The notes below the pieces were generated by a model, which was given only the letters and a program-made list of their open reading frames with translations, was not told the DNA's origin and made no database searches. A stretch of 64,000 nucleotides of DNA. Source: Fistularia commersonii (taxonomy: Eukaryota > Chordata > Actinopteri > Syngnathiformes > Fistulariidae). The translations under genes and the position numbers were made by a program. The first letter of the stretch is position 1, and each line of letters opens with the position of its first letter. Where the stretch lies: contig JBBMNZ010000034.1 in assembly GCA_037954325.1 (NCBI GenBank), forward strand, positions 9,255,501-9,319,500, given 5' to 3'. This document shows, piece after piece, positions 11,668 to 25,000 of this stretch.

Positions 11668-13169
11668 ACTCCCTTGTCTTCCAGAAAAAGCTGGAATAGC
11701 AACACAAAGGCGCTGGATGACACAAACTGGTTGGACCGCCGCAGGACAAACGCCGATGCATCAGCCACCAGAGGATTACGGACAACTCATTTTTCACGTC
11801 AAACCCGTTCCTCGCTTTTAAATTCGCCGTCACGAGCGTGAGAAAAGGCGAACAGCATGCAGCTCTAAACCTTAGGCAAAGACAGCTTACTGCTTCTGTG
11901 AGGGTTAATTATTTTCTCCCAAGCGTGCTTGCTGTCAGTACAGATGTCAGCGATGTTGCGAGATGAATTTTATTAAGCTTTTTTTTTGTTGTTGTTGTTA
12001 TTGGGGGAAAAAAAAAAAAATCATTGTGCATTGTTTTATAATCACACAATGCAGGCTACGCGTGTGCAGAGTTTATACCGGACTTGCTAGAAAGGCAGAC
12101 ACATGGTTTAGTGGCTGTACAAAAAAGGTCATGTTTCAAAAAACACACAGGCACTGCCATTCTCCTTGGATGACTGAGACCAATTACAGTACACGAAGGA
12201 GCTAGGAGTATAATACATTATAGAACATGAACTACTTCTCAGTCTTTTCAGCTGTCATGTAATAAACATGAATGATACAACCGATTCCCCTTCAGAAGAT
12301 TGCGGGCTCCATGATTCACTGAAGAGAGGAGGCTCCGGCGGCGTCCGTGCATCGGTCGCCCGCCGCCGCCGTGTGACGAGTGGGTCGGGCTGCAGTGAAA
12401 ACCGTCGTATTGCAAGTAAGTCCGAGGTGGAACCTGCGTCCACGTGTCGGGGCTGCCGAGCTCGTCGAACGGAGCGTTCGAGTCCTTTTCCCACGTGATG
12501 ATCCGCCGTGGTCCCACCAAGGATGGTGGGGGGGGGGGCAAAACAAATATTTGCAACTGAAAAATAAGCGGTTTTCAGTCTTCATACCACCGAGGTATTC
12601 ACGGTGAGACCCAACGGCGGCGAAGGCAGATGAGGGGAAAACGGAGAATCGAACAAAGGATGGCGATGAAAAGCAGCAGAGCGCACGCCAACCCAAGTGA
12701 AAATATACATACACATGTATGTGTGTGTGTGTGTATATATATATGTATATATATACACACATATATGTATATGGAATATATTACAGATTAAAACAAAACT
12801 AGATAGCATATCAACAACGGTTCCAGACTATTGGTTTAAAAAAAAAAAAAAAAAAAAAAAAGTCCCATCAGTTAAAATAACATTTAAATTAAGATTTCAG
12901 GTCCAATCATCCTTTGGCCAAACAAAGAGAAACAAAAATGTGTGAGTAGGTTCAGAAATTTCAGCAAATATAACAAATAGTTACTATATCTGTATTGGTT
13001 GTATGTACAGTCCCTGTGTATAAGATATGCTGACACATAATATAAACATATACATGCCACCCTTGAAGACCGTAAGAGGGTGCGAGCCGATAGAAAACTA
13101 CAGATAATGAGCAATCGAAGGCCGTGTGAAGAGAAAGTTGAGTCAGTTTTTTTTTTTTATCATGCCAGA
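11668..13169. other. Convergent 3' flanks of the phosphatase and QRICH1 genes
   Basis: No coding exon is visible. The stretch probably holds the phosphatase 3' UTR (+) and the QRICH1 3' UTR (-). It includes a T/G-rich tract near 11980-12005, a TATG/TGTG microsatellite at about 12710-12770 and a ~26-base A run at about 12837-12862. The two genes converge here, so their transcripts may overlap. I could not fix either polyadenylation site. Confidence 0.5.
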
Positions 13170-16100
13170 CTAGTGGACAGTCTCCGACATGTTCATGGCT
13201 TCCTGGATCTCACGGACAGCGAGGATTCGGGCGAGCATCTGCTCCAGCTGCTCCTTGGGGATTGGCTGGGTGGAGTACCAGATGGGGCTGTTCGGCGCCA
13301 CCACTGGCTCGGGAGTCAGGTAGAAGGTGTCGTTGCGTCCTTTTGCGCTCTGCGGACTGGCGAACGAACAGGGAGGACAGCGTAAGCACATCATTTTCTA
13401 GGGATTTTCCAATACTAAGGAACATTTAGCTCCAGCGCAGGCTTATATGCAACCGAAAAAAGAAAAAAAAAAAAGGAAAAAAAAATGCTGAGTAAGGCGT
13501 CTGTGCACGGCAATTATCATCCATAGAATGGCTGCTGCTCTGGGTTTATTTTCAAAAAATAGTTTCTCAAGAAATCCATAGATAGACCGTCGCCTTTGTT
13601 TTCAAAGTAATTCTCTGTCAAATTTGATAAAACAAAAATAACCAAATAATTACCATTTAAAGAGGTAGAAATCGTAGAGCTTGATCGGGCAGCGTAGAGG
13701 GTTTTCTGGGTCCTCCAGTTGCTCGGAGTACATGTCATCAGTTACTGAATAAAATAACACATTTATGAACATTTGCCTCCTCAAAGCACGATAGGTTTAG
13801 GGCCCAAATCATCTTTTCCTGTGCGCTTACCCTTCTGCCCTATGAACCGCTCTGTTGACTTTAGGTACCGGATGCTGGTGCTCTTGTCTTTGGGGTTGTT
13901 GGGACTTTTCCTGGTGTGTCTGAGCACCTTAGAAAAGGCTACTTTTAGATGCTGATCTACCGTCTTCAGGTGGAAATACCTGTTAAAATGGAAAAACAGC
14001 TTTGGAATCGTTTCGGCTGTCGTCTCAGTGTAATTTTAAAGAGGCTTTTTATTTCCGATTTGAAGACAACAATTGCAGCTGCACGTTCATGGCAGTATAT
14101 TAACTATGTATGCAGGGCTTCAGCAGTTTGTTGAAAGCGGGCCGGCGCTCACTTTGTGTTGAAGAACATCAGCGTTGTGAGCAGCGTTGAGGGCGAATGA
14201 GCACCCAGCTGTTTACATTCCCATAGCATCTCCTCTGTCACATGACTGGGGATAATATAACCTTGTAAGGTAGACAAAAGAGACAATGTCATGGTCACGC
14301 TCATGCCAAGGTGGAGCTACAATGGACGTTATTTTCTTCAGCGTTCTTTGCCACTGGAGTGACGATGACTTTCATTTTCATATCTGCTTCAAGTCCACTG
14401 CGTATAGACACACACAGCTAATGTTTAGCGGCCATGCAATTCATATCAATATTAAGCTTTTCCACACTGAGCTAAGCCAATTTTTTCCTTGATATTTACT
14501 GGCCTTTAAATGATTGTGGTTAAAGAATACACACGCCGCAGAAGGAAATTTCGCTTACAAGGTTTGATGACGCACTGAATTCTCACCTAGGGGGTGGATA
14601 GACGGGGTCCAGGGCTCCAGGAGCTGGTGCAAACTGTGAGCAAAGCGAGTGTAGTACTGATCTGAGAACACGTCGTCCACACGGCCGTTATCAAAGAGAT
14701 ACTGTCGGGGGAAGAAAAAGAAAGAAAAAAAAAAAAAAAAAAAAGAGTGCCCAATAAGTCCTATTCAGCACCACCAAATGTGCTGTTAGGTGTTCTTTTT
14801 AGACTGAACCTACTTTTTGAATGCACAGAAATACATAGTACAGAACATCAGCCTCGTAAGTTTCCCCCTCCAGGCCTCGTGCCTCCGTTGTCATCATAGA
14901 CAGACCCATGCAGAGTTCGGCGACTGCACAGGACACCAAGTCCTCCTGAAAACGCAGCGCCTGTCGTCCTACCAAGGACACACAGACACATCCATCAGAC
15001 ATCTATACGGGTAGAAAACTGATATTAAATGGGGGGGGGGGAACCACAAATGCGTTAATCCACTTACGGCCTATTGGGGCCAGTCTGTTTTTGTCAGATT
15101 TGTCCAGCTCTGCATTTTTCCGCTGAGCCCAAGCTCGCCATACATCCAGCCCTTCCTCTGGTTTGAGAGTGGCGGGAAGCAGCAGCTCCTGCACCTGCAC
15201 CTGCTGCTGGCCCTGACCATCTACCTCTGCTACCACCGTCTGCGCCTGCAAGAAACACAAGCCCACGAAATCTCGCCTCAATCCGTAACAGGAGATGCAG
15301 CGATGCCCGATAAAAACTATCATTACCTGGAGCTGCTGCGCGTCCTGTCCCGTCAGGCCCTGTGTGTGCAGCACTTGCTGCTGTGGGTCCCAGATGAGCG
15401 ACTGCGTCGTGTTGGAGTATCCTTGTACGGCCACTGGGATGTGGATGTTCCCGTTCATGAGCTGCGCAGGGAAGAGCGTGTTTGCAGCCAGCGTGTGCAC
15501 AACTTCCTCCTGGGTCGCCATTCCTCCAGAGCTTGTGATGCTGGAGACAGCCTGCGCTGTTTGACTTTGGCTGTTGGAGTTTTTCAGCTTGTCGTTTTCA
15601 ACGGTAACCTGTGTTGGCATCGTGGTCATTGTTGTCGCGTTTGCCCCGGCCACCTGAACTGTTCCATACGCCTCTTGGGGGATCGCAATATGTGTGACTT
15701 GCTCCCGACCTCCGGAGGCGGCGGGAGCGGAATAGACGGGAATGGTCCAGGTCTCTCCTGTGGGACTGGTGATCGTGCCAGTTGCGCTGTAGAGGTGGGA
15801 GCTGTCAACAGTGAGGAGGTCTGGCCTCAGGGATACATAACTCTGCTGCTGACCTTGTCCCTGCGGGATGGCCAAGACCGTGGCTACTTGCTGACCCGGC
15901 AGAGCATAAGACACAGTGATGGGCATGTCCACTTTACGTTTCTTGGCCGGCTGAAGGACACCCGCTCCCTGGGACGTGGCAACAGTGGTTCCCAGAACCC
16001 TCCGCTCGGTGCCGTCCTGCTGCTGGGTCGGAGAGAGGGCCCCTACTGTCTGAATTTGGATCTGTTGTCCTCCTGCCACGGCAGCGACCAACTGGGCTTG

Positions 16101-16896
16101 CAGCTGCAATACAGAAAGGAGAATGTCATTCGTTATTGAAATCGAAAACTCTGAAGTCGTTTGTTTACGATTCTGAGATGTGTGGTATGTGTGCTCTTGA
16201 CCTGTTGGTGCTGCTCCTCTGTGAGCTCCCCAGGCTGAATCAGCTGTGCAGTAGTCACACCTTGTAGCTGTTGATGTGAGCTAGATGGCACTTGAAGAAC
16301 CTGACTCAGCATCTGACCCTGCTGCTGGCCCTGGATCTGAACCTGAAATACAGTAAAGCGATTAAAATTGGAAGCCAATAGGCTAAACTGGAAACGATGA
16401 ATGCAAAACAAAAAGAATAACAAAACCTGCACTATCTGTTGCTCTGAACTCTGCTGAACAGTTTGTTGTTGAGATGTTGACTCTTGGATCTGTTGCTGCT
16501 GTGGCTGGACTTGCACCTGAACCTGCATCGCAACACAATGACCTTCAGACTCATTCCTCGTGGTATAAAAGCAGAAGTGGTTTCTTTACCAAAAATAAAA
16601 GCAAGTGAAAAAGAAATGGGGAAATTCCAAGCCAAACTTACCGGACAGGCGAGCTCCAAAAGTGACCCCGCCACCTCAGTACTGTCTGTATAGATGCAGT
16701 TTGCTTCTTGTTGATACACCATTGTTGTGGTGGTGGTTGTGGTGTCCCCACTTTGCTGGCTGAACTCCTGCAGAGCATCTGGTCCCTTGCTGGCCAATGA
16801 CTCCAGAAACTCCTTCATGCGATGCTGTGGGATGCTACGGGCTTTCTGCCTCACAAGCTCCTCATAGGAACCTGTGCCATCCAAGGAGTTATTCAT
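13170..16896 (-). CDS. qrich1: Glutamine-rich protein 1 (QRICH1)
   Basis: A nuclear transcriptional regulator linked in mammals to the ER-stress response. Eleven coding exons join in phase: 16896-16642, 16522-16427, 16342-16202, 16103-15327, 15245-15068, 14968-14814, 14701-14587, 14261-14153, 13979-13831, 13744-13654 and 13356-13170, giving 750 aa (human about 776). Residues 1-50 (MNNSLDGTGS.., SIPQHRMKEFLESLASKG) form the CARD-like start. Residues ~85-165 are Gln/Val repeats. A basic KKRKVD nuclear-signal candidate lies at ~218, followed by MPITVSYALPGQ and TSPTGETWTIPVYS. Residues ~490-745 form the DUF3504 domain (RFQEDLVSCAVAEL, LYYVFLCIQKYLFDNGRVDD, LYDFYLFKCPQS, ending MNMSETVH). The start matches the human one; an in-frame upstream Met (16908) is not needed. 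The same-strand order QARS1 then QRICH1 matches human. Confidence 0.95.
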
Positions 16897-17636
16897 TTCG
16901 GCCAACACCGTCCTTTTCAGTAGGGGAGAATCTAAGAATGGGTGAATGAAGTGAGTTCCAAGACATACTTTGCATCTTTGACAGTGTTAGCTCCATCCTT
17001 ATGACATTGAAGGAGTCAAATACAAACAATACTGCCGCCACGCTGATTCGTTATTTTATGAAGACATCAACACAAGCTCTTAAAACATCAAAACATGAAT
17101 GCTTAGCTAAAACCACAGCAGTATTTGGATTGTTTTGATGCAGAACAACAACGCCTAGGTCTACCGGCCACTCAAACAGATGGTAATACGAAAGGGTTAA
17201 TTCTTGCTGCGTGTGTACGAGCTGGGACAAAAGCGCGGTCACTTTCCAAATCCGACGCAGTAATCGCAGCGGTGATTGAACGGGATGCACAATGAAACCG
17301 CGCAGGTTTTCCACGGGTTTATTACCTATCGCTCGAAAGCAAAGTACATGCGGATCACATCAACCAATGTATCAGCTGATTACACAACAAGCTAGGTTAG
17401 CCAATTGCACGGCTAACTAGCCTCGTGTTGTTTGCAAATATTCCAGGTGCGACTACACAGGAGAAAGCAACGGAGCTCACGCGTAGGAGCGACAACACCG
17501 GCACTGCGTACGAGATAACATCCACAAGGACATAATTATAACCCGATGCGATCATTCCGTATCGGGAATGCTAAATCAAATGTATTCTGTTGTCACCAAA
17601 GCTAAGGGGCTAACGTTAGCAGGCGGGTTGCCTACC
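16897..17636 (-). other. qrich1: QRICH1 5' UTR intron and untranslated first exon boundary
   Basis: The coding exon has an acceptor just upstream of its ATG (around 16913, sequence CTACTGAAAAG on the minus strand). A matching donor, AGAGAG followed by GTAGG, ends a probable non-coding first exon at 17636. No coding sequence is seen between them. Confidence 0.6.
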
Positions 17637-17960
17637 TCTCTTCCTCAACGGGATCGAGCCCTGGGCCCCCAACAAATTAGCTTATCCTCTCCCAGCGGCT
17701 AGGACGGATAAAGTATAGTGTTTGTCCTTCGTTGCCGAGGTGCTGTTTTCGTAACGCGGTTTTTATTAGAAAAGCTGTAGTTTTTTCCTTTTTTTCACAA
17801 CCAGTCATATTTCGCTGGGCGCCATCTTACAACAGTGCCTCCAAACCAATAAGCGGGCGCTGTGTAAAACTGCCCTGTTGTCGCGGTGTTTCCATCCCGC
17901 GTTATCGCGATATTTGACGAACGGGACAATGCTCTTAAAGGGGCCGCGCTCGGAAAGAGT
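17637..17960 (-). promoter_or_regulatory. qrich1: Probable QRICH1 promoter (YY1-like and CCAAT motifs)
   Basis: CpG-rich sequence upstream of the untranslated exon. On the minus strand it contains AAGATGGCGCCC (17818-17828), a YY1-type element common at vertebrate start sites. A CCAAT on the plus strand (17846-17850, ATTGG on the minus strand) and several CGCG steps lie further upstream. There is no TATA box. The motifs are seen; the promoter role is inferred from position. Confidence 0.55.
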
Positions 17961-19022
17961 GCAAGACGTGGGTCGGTAGATGCCGGTCCACCTTAAAAGC
18001 CGGTTCTGCCAGACCCAGGATCCTAGTGGTTGACTGGCGGCTGAATTTTTTAAGGTAGACCGGCGGAGATGCGCTGGCTAACCGGCTGGCACCCGACGGG
18101 CTGCGGGACATTCAGGGTTAATTCCCACGCCATAGTCTGGTTTATATGTTTGGATCAAATCTGTGCAGTTTGTAATTCCTTGTTTCTTCCCGGAAGTCTA
18201 AACAAGGTGCACATTTTTTTTTTTGTGCAAAAGTTAAATGGTTTGTTTTTTCCTCTGTTGTTTCCAGATCCTTGTAGTCCAAGACCAGTGTTGAGAATGC
18301 CACTGTAAATCCTTCTATGGATCCAGGTATAGCTTATGGATGATTTTTTTCATTGCTATTTTGATTTATTCTTCCAACAGTGTGACTGAAATCATTACCA
18401 TTTTGCAAAAGCATGCACTTGTAACTCTGAGCCAGCAGTAGTTATTATCATATTCCATTACATTTGCAGGGTAGCTTTCACTGTATGCATTATAAGACAA
18501 GACACAGATGTTGGCTTTTTCTTTTATTACTTATTTTTGACTCCTGTCAAAAAAGATAAGCATCCATCAGAATTGAAATTTAAAAAACATGATGTGGCGG
18601 CAATTGCCAAATCTGTAAGAAAATCACGTACGACATTTGAGAGCATCCCCACAGCTTATTGAGAGTTTTCACGTACAAAGTCCTCGTTGAACAATCATTA
18701 ACTGCATACATTCAACTATGAGGAAACTATACGTTGGTTCTGGCATATTTAAAAAATGACACTGATTGGCAAAGTTCGTGATTCAGTGTTTTAAGATAAT
18801 ATAACCTGCAATCCAGAAGTATAACCGCATAATTGTATGCATTTTATGCTCCAATTAGAAATATGGATGCATTACTAATTTAGTATCTCAAATTCACTCA
18901 GTCGTCCTTTCTTAACAGCTTGTGCCCTTGCTGGTCCCCCACATTAAATAATGCAAAGAATTTGGACATGTATCTGTGGGCTCATAGGAAACAGGAAGCG
19001 CAGCTTGAGGCCGGTAAGTCAC
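17961..19022. other. QARS1 3' flank / intergenic
   Basis: The stretch between the QARS1 stop codon and the QRICH1 promoter has no coding exon. A minus-strand AATAAA (TTTATT at about 18523-18528) lies about 500 bases after the QARS1 stop and is a candidate poly(A) signal. Confidence 0.45.
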
Positions 19023-22000
19023 TCAGACCTTCCCGGGATCCTCCTTGAGCGTAACAGTCCGGTTGAATACAAGCTACAGGGGAGAAATAAAAAAAAATAA
19101 AAAAAAAAAGATGAAAATTTTGCATTTATGTCATGAGGTGTCGAGGAAGATGCTTATTTTTGCTGTGCTAAAATAAACTGCAATTGCACATAATCCTATA
19201 CAATAACATAATTCTAAATAATAATCGGTTACAGCGCTACCTCACTTTGCTCATTATTCATTCCTGTATATTGGTAAATATGAGAGCCTTTTTTTTTTTT
19301 TTAGATTATACTTCATACTTTTACACTTCAGGGTTTATTTTATGTATTTTTTACATGTATTTTTAGCTTGTCTTGTCCTTGTGTGTCTTGCTGCTGCTGC
19401 AAAACAATATTCCCAAGCATGAGATCATCTCCTTTCGTCACATCCACAGACGGTGGCAGTGGCGCTCTTGTTGTCAGTGTGGACAGAGTATTAATTTTAT
19501 TATTATTTATTTTTATTTTATTGTACTTTCATTTATTTCTTTTTTAATTTATTCATCCCTTGCAGGAAATTCCTCTCTGCATTAGACCCATTATGGATGA
19601 ACCATGAGGTCGCAGGAGAGTTGCAGTGTCATGCTTCAAAAAGCTGTGCACTGCAAAACGTGCTTGTTGTAGCCATTAATCCTGACTTCCCCATTTTGAT
19701 AAAAATGAGCATAAATTGTTTTGTTCATTTTTGATTTGTAGGTTAAAGTGTTTCATAACTTGTGCTTATGAGTTTCTGTTCCTTAAGATGAGATGTACTT
19801 TAATGATCCCATGTTTGGGAAATTGTTTCGCAGCAGCAGCGAGACATACAAGGACAAGATAATAATACAAGTTGAAAAGTAAATAAAATAAATAAACTAT
19901 GAAATGTAAAAGTAAAAACTATAATCTGTTTTTTCTAATTGCTGATCAATTTGAATTTAATATTATTGATTTCATTTAATTTGATTTTTCAGGATCGAAT
20001 GGTTCAGTCAGTCAAAAAATGTTCATAGTAAAAAAAAAAAGTAATTTCAGGCAAATTGATGCACTTTAAATCTTTTCTGTTACAGACTAAAAAAACAATG
20101 TTAATAATAAAGTTATTCTTGTTGCAAGTTGATCTCTATTTCTTTGTTTTACTTTTCTTTAATGTTAGTAAGGATACAATATTATGCAGAGGTGTACGTA
20201 GAGCAGTTTTATAGACAAATGCTAGTATTTATGTAGCAGTGGGGGCGTACCAGAAAATAATTGAGAATCATTGTTATAAATAAAGATGTTTGAAATCATT
20301 CATCGTATCCGTGTCCATGAGCATGTGCCGTATTGATTTATGGACCGTACCTTGTCTGCAGCAGTGTCAGGGTCCAGTGAGAAGTAGCCAACTCTCTCAA
20401 ACTGGAATTTGTCAAAAACCTTTGCTCCCAGGACGGAGGTGTCCACTAAGGCACTGCTGATGACTTGCAGGGAATTCTAAAATGACAGAGCGAGCAATCA
20501 AACGACGACGACGAGCGTCCGACGGCGCTCGGTTCCTCCGAACGAGCCGCTCACCGGGTTGATGTCGCTCAGGAAGCCGTTGGGCACCACGGACGTATCC
20601 TCCGGATGTTTGTGTAGGAATCTGCAAAACCACACGTGAGAGGCTTTGTTAAGATGAATCCCAACGAGCGTCGATTCTTATTCCATTTCTGAGACTTACA
20701 GTCGTTCATAGAGGCGCACTTCGCACAGCAACGGCTGGCTGACCCAGTGAATGAAGGCTTTTGGCTTCTCTGCCGTCTGAGAATTGCAGCAGGTCACCTC
20801 AAGTTCCACCACCTGACCCTGAGCGTCCTGTGGAAGAAGCACAAGAGAGAATGGAAGCTATTCTGATTCGTGGGATTTTATGCGAGGCAGGTTTCCATCG
20901 GAGAGAGGCGCTCTTTTCCTTAAACTTCTGTTTTCTAGACCGCTTGCGTTTCTCATTTCTGCATAAATGGGCAGTCCTTGCAAGGCAGCAGCATTGTGGT
21001 ATTTGACAGAAGATAAAAATGAGTTAAAGCGTTGGTGAAAAGCCATGAAAATAAGGAAATGAGGTCTTACCTTGATTATCTTCTGGACTGAGATGACATA
21101 CCCGGCGTGTCTCAGGCCCACGGGCTGTTCAGGGGTGAGACGTTTGTAGCCCTTCTCCATCACCTGGACAAACGAGAGAACCCCGTCGTCACAATGATTT
21201 CGCCCGTCGGTGTGTTTCGCGTTACGGCGTTTGACTCGAACCTCTCGGAAGTCGGCCTTTTCGATGAAGACCGTACGGGTGAACGGCACAGTGTGACCGC
21301 CCTTGGCCTCGTTGGCAGGAAAGTCCGGGACTCGTACGTCTGACTGAGAAGCAAACGGCAGAAAGAGTGCTCGCAGTCCAATGTGGCGTCTCATTCAAAG
21401 CGAAAGCACCTTGAATTTCATGACTATTCTTGCAGCTTGAGCTTGGCTGTACCTTGAAATTCTCCGCTAGGTTGGTTATGGTGAGCTTGAGGGGTTCTAG
21501 CACGGCCATGGCTCGAGGTGCCGTGTCATTGAGCACGTCCCTGACGCATGACTCAAGTAGATGCGGCTCCGTCGTCGTCTGGGAAACCGTGACTCCCACC
21601 TACAAGCGGATTTTGAGCGCTATTACAACACGGCAGCTCACTTTTAAACTCCATGACCCTCCGCCCTGCATACCCGCGCACAAAAGTTGTTGATCGCCTC
21701 CGGTGGGAAACCCCTCCTCCGCAGCGCAGTTAAGGTGAAGAGGCGAGGGTCGTCCCAATCTCTGTAAGCACAAAGAATATTCCTTCGGTCGAAAAAAGAT
21801 CGAGATTTTCCACGAAAGGCGGCGCACGGCGATCCGCAGGAAGCGGGCCGAGGGTTCGCTCTGAGTCACCTTCCAAGGACAAAAGCTTCGCATTGCCGTC
21901 GTAACAAACGCGTACTGACTGCGGAATGGGAAAAAGGGCCTGGTGAGGTTGTTATCGGAGACGATCCGCAGTTTGTTAAAATCATTTAAATGCAAAATGA

Positions 22001-25000
22001 TCACTTCCCGGCTTGAAATGTCTACAGAATAGCAAAGGAAGTCTGCAAAAATGCTGCGATAACTGCATGTATTAGATACTTTAAAAACCCCATGGATCCA
22101 ATATCCACAGGAAAATGAAGTGACGGATCATCTCTCTCGACAAAAGGATCAGGTTTCGTCCAACAGCCGAGTAAAATATCAAACAAGATGTTAAAGACTG
22201 CGTCCAAAAGAATAATCACATTTAACCGCCAGCAAAAATTAGTTTCATATAGTTTAACTTCACGGACCGGCCTTAAAGGTGTGGCGGATGAATACGTGTC
22301 ATATATGAATATTCCCACTTTTTTCTTTCAAAATACTCCAAAGGCTTGTTTTTGTTAACGCAGGGTGCTTGGTCTCCAAGTGAAGCAGTCTGAAGGCTTT
22401 GCCTTAAGTCGGTCTCCTGGTATTTTAAGTCTGTCTCCTGATATTGTCTGTTAACTGCAGCTCTTTTTTCTGTCTCCTCACTGGAAACTTTCCAAAGACG
22501 TCTGTTTTTTAGTTGTTTTGCCAGCTTGTGGGTTTAATATTAGCGTTAATAACGTGAGCAAGACGTGTCAAGAATGAGTCATAGACGGATGGAACGGAGA
22601 GAATTCTGTCAATAAAACATGGCTCAGACTCGGATAATGAATAAAATAATGTAAATTATTCATTCTTTCTGTGCGGGCTGGTTCCAAACGACCCGAGGGT
22701 TGAAGACCGCCGATTTCATCATTAGTTACAAAGAATTTGAATCATTATTTCCGAGCTCCTACCATCTCCCCGACGTGAAACCAATTATCAAAACAAAGAG
22801 CTGCGAAAACGCCATTTTTTTTACCTGACAACGCCCGTCTCCACCAGCTTGATGATTTTCCTCTTGGAGACGACGGTGTAGGTGAGGTTGAGGCGGCCGT
22901 ATTCCCACTGCACGGGGCAGTACACGTCCAAAGCGTTGCACAGCCAATAATACGACGAACGCCTGCCGCGTGGAGCGAAGCCAACACACGGGAAAAAGGT
23001 GAGCGGTGACTCCTTCATTCGGGCTGCCGACAGAAATTCACGGACGCGTACCTGGCCTGGAACTCTTTGGTGCAGAGGGAGTGACTTATGTTTTCGATCG
23101 AGTCGCACAGGCAATGGGTGTAGTCGTACGTCGGATAGATGCACCTGAGAAGAAATCGGACGCGGGGGATCGTTTCGGGGAAAGAGGAGGCGTTTGAACG
23201 ACGCGACGTCGGTCGGGAGGAAATCGTACCATTCGTCTCCCGTTCGGTGGTGAGGCGTGTATTTGATCCGGTACGCGACGGGGTCCATCTTCCCGTCCTC
23301 CATGACCATCTTCATCCTGAGCGTGGCCTCTCCCTCGGCGTACAGGCCCTTCTTCATCCTCTCGAACAGCACCAGCGACTCTTGGGCCGGGCGGTCTCTC
23401 CACGGTGACGGAGGTGCGTTGTGGCCCTTCAGGTCCTCGCCCTTCTGGTGGCAAACGTAGGCGTGACCCCTGCGAGGAGATTTGAAGACGGATTTGCTGA
23501 AGCAGCGTTCAGATAGCAAGACTTTTAAAGTCATAGAACTATTTCTTCCGCTTCTTCCTTTCCTTTGGGTGTTTTCCCTTCAGGGGTCAACCTTCTCCAT
23601 CCAAGCCGGCCGGTGTCGAAATCAATGCTCAACAAACGGGTTTAATCCGGTTCGCAAAGCTAAAAGATACCAGGTTTCTGGAGTGAATTGAACAATGGGG
23701 ACATTAACATTCATATGTCATGATTTTACCCGTCCGATCCAGTTTAGAATGGATTTTCTATTGTTGTTGTCATTGCTGTTGCGCTGCTGCATCATCTTCT
23801 TCTTCTTTCTTCTTTTCCCTTTTCAGGGGTCTCCACAGCAAATCCACCTTCTCCATTGATCCATCTCTGGATCCTCCTCTCTCATACAAACCAACTTCAT
23901 ATCCTCTCTCACGACGTGCTTCAATCTTCTCTCTGGTCTTCCTCTAGACCTCCAATTCCAGCATCCGTCTACCGATATCTTCCCTCTCCCTCCTCTGTCC
24001 ATCACCCAACCATCTCTAACCTTCTCTCCAGAACATCTACCATGTGCCGTCCCTCTGATGGACTCATTCCTGATCCTCTCCATCCTGGTCGCTCCCAAAG
24101 AGAACCTCAGCATCTTCATCTCTGCCACCTCCAGCTCTGCCTCCTGTCTTTTGGTCGTCGTCAGTGTTTGTAGATCATCTCACCACCGTCTCCTCCACCT
24201 TTCCTTTCCTTCTGGCTGATGTTCTTCTAGCTCACTTTTCTCCACCCATTCCAACCTGCTTGAACCCATCTCTTCACCTCTTCTCCACACTCTCCTACGC
24301 TCTGGACTGTTGATCCTAAGCACTTGAAATCCTCCACCTTCTCGATCTCCACTCCCTGTAGTTCCACACGTTCCACACGATTCCTCTCATTCACACACAT
24401 ATATTCTGTCTTGCTGCGACTAACTTTCATATCTCCACCTCTCCCCGTTCCCTGCTTTCACTACAGATCACAATGTTGTATGCAAACATCATGATCCATG
24501 GAGATCCCTGTCTAACCTCATTTGTCATCCTGTCCATCACCACTGCAAACAAGAAGATGCTCAGATCTGATCCCTGATGAAGTCTCACCTCTCTGTCACC
24601 TTCATCGTGCAGCAGAAAAAGTCCTAAGAGTTTCTACTTTGCTGGTTTCATTGTGTTCAGCACAAATAAACCCAAAAACAAAGGTGCTTCGGTTTAAACG
24701 CTCCCATTAAAAAAAAAAAAAAACGTTCCCTGTGTACGTTCAGTAGCTGCAACATCTACAATAGGGTTCTTCTGGGCAGTGCAGACGTGTGGTGGGGCCA
24801 CAACATCATATAACTGTTTTACACATCTGAACGTACCGTCATATCCAAACTACAAGCCGCTACTTTTTGTCACACGCTTTGAACGCTGCGGCTTAAACGA
24901 CACTGCGGCTAATTTCTGGATTTTTTTTTTTTTTGAGCTAACAAGCTTCACGCCGCCAAAACGTTTAGCCTTGTCACATCGGACCGATGAAATGCTGAGG

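Noticed and set aside
15303..16139. 278-codon open frame on the plus strand
   Set aside because: It lies antisense to the large Gln/Thr-rich QRICH1 exon and exists because that codon use avoids antisense stops. No start context, splice partner or family resemblance.
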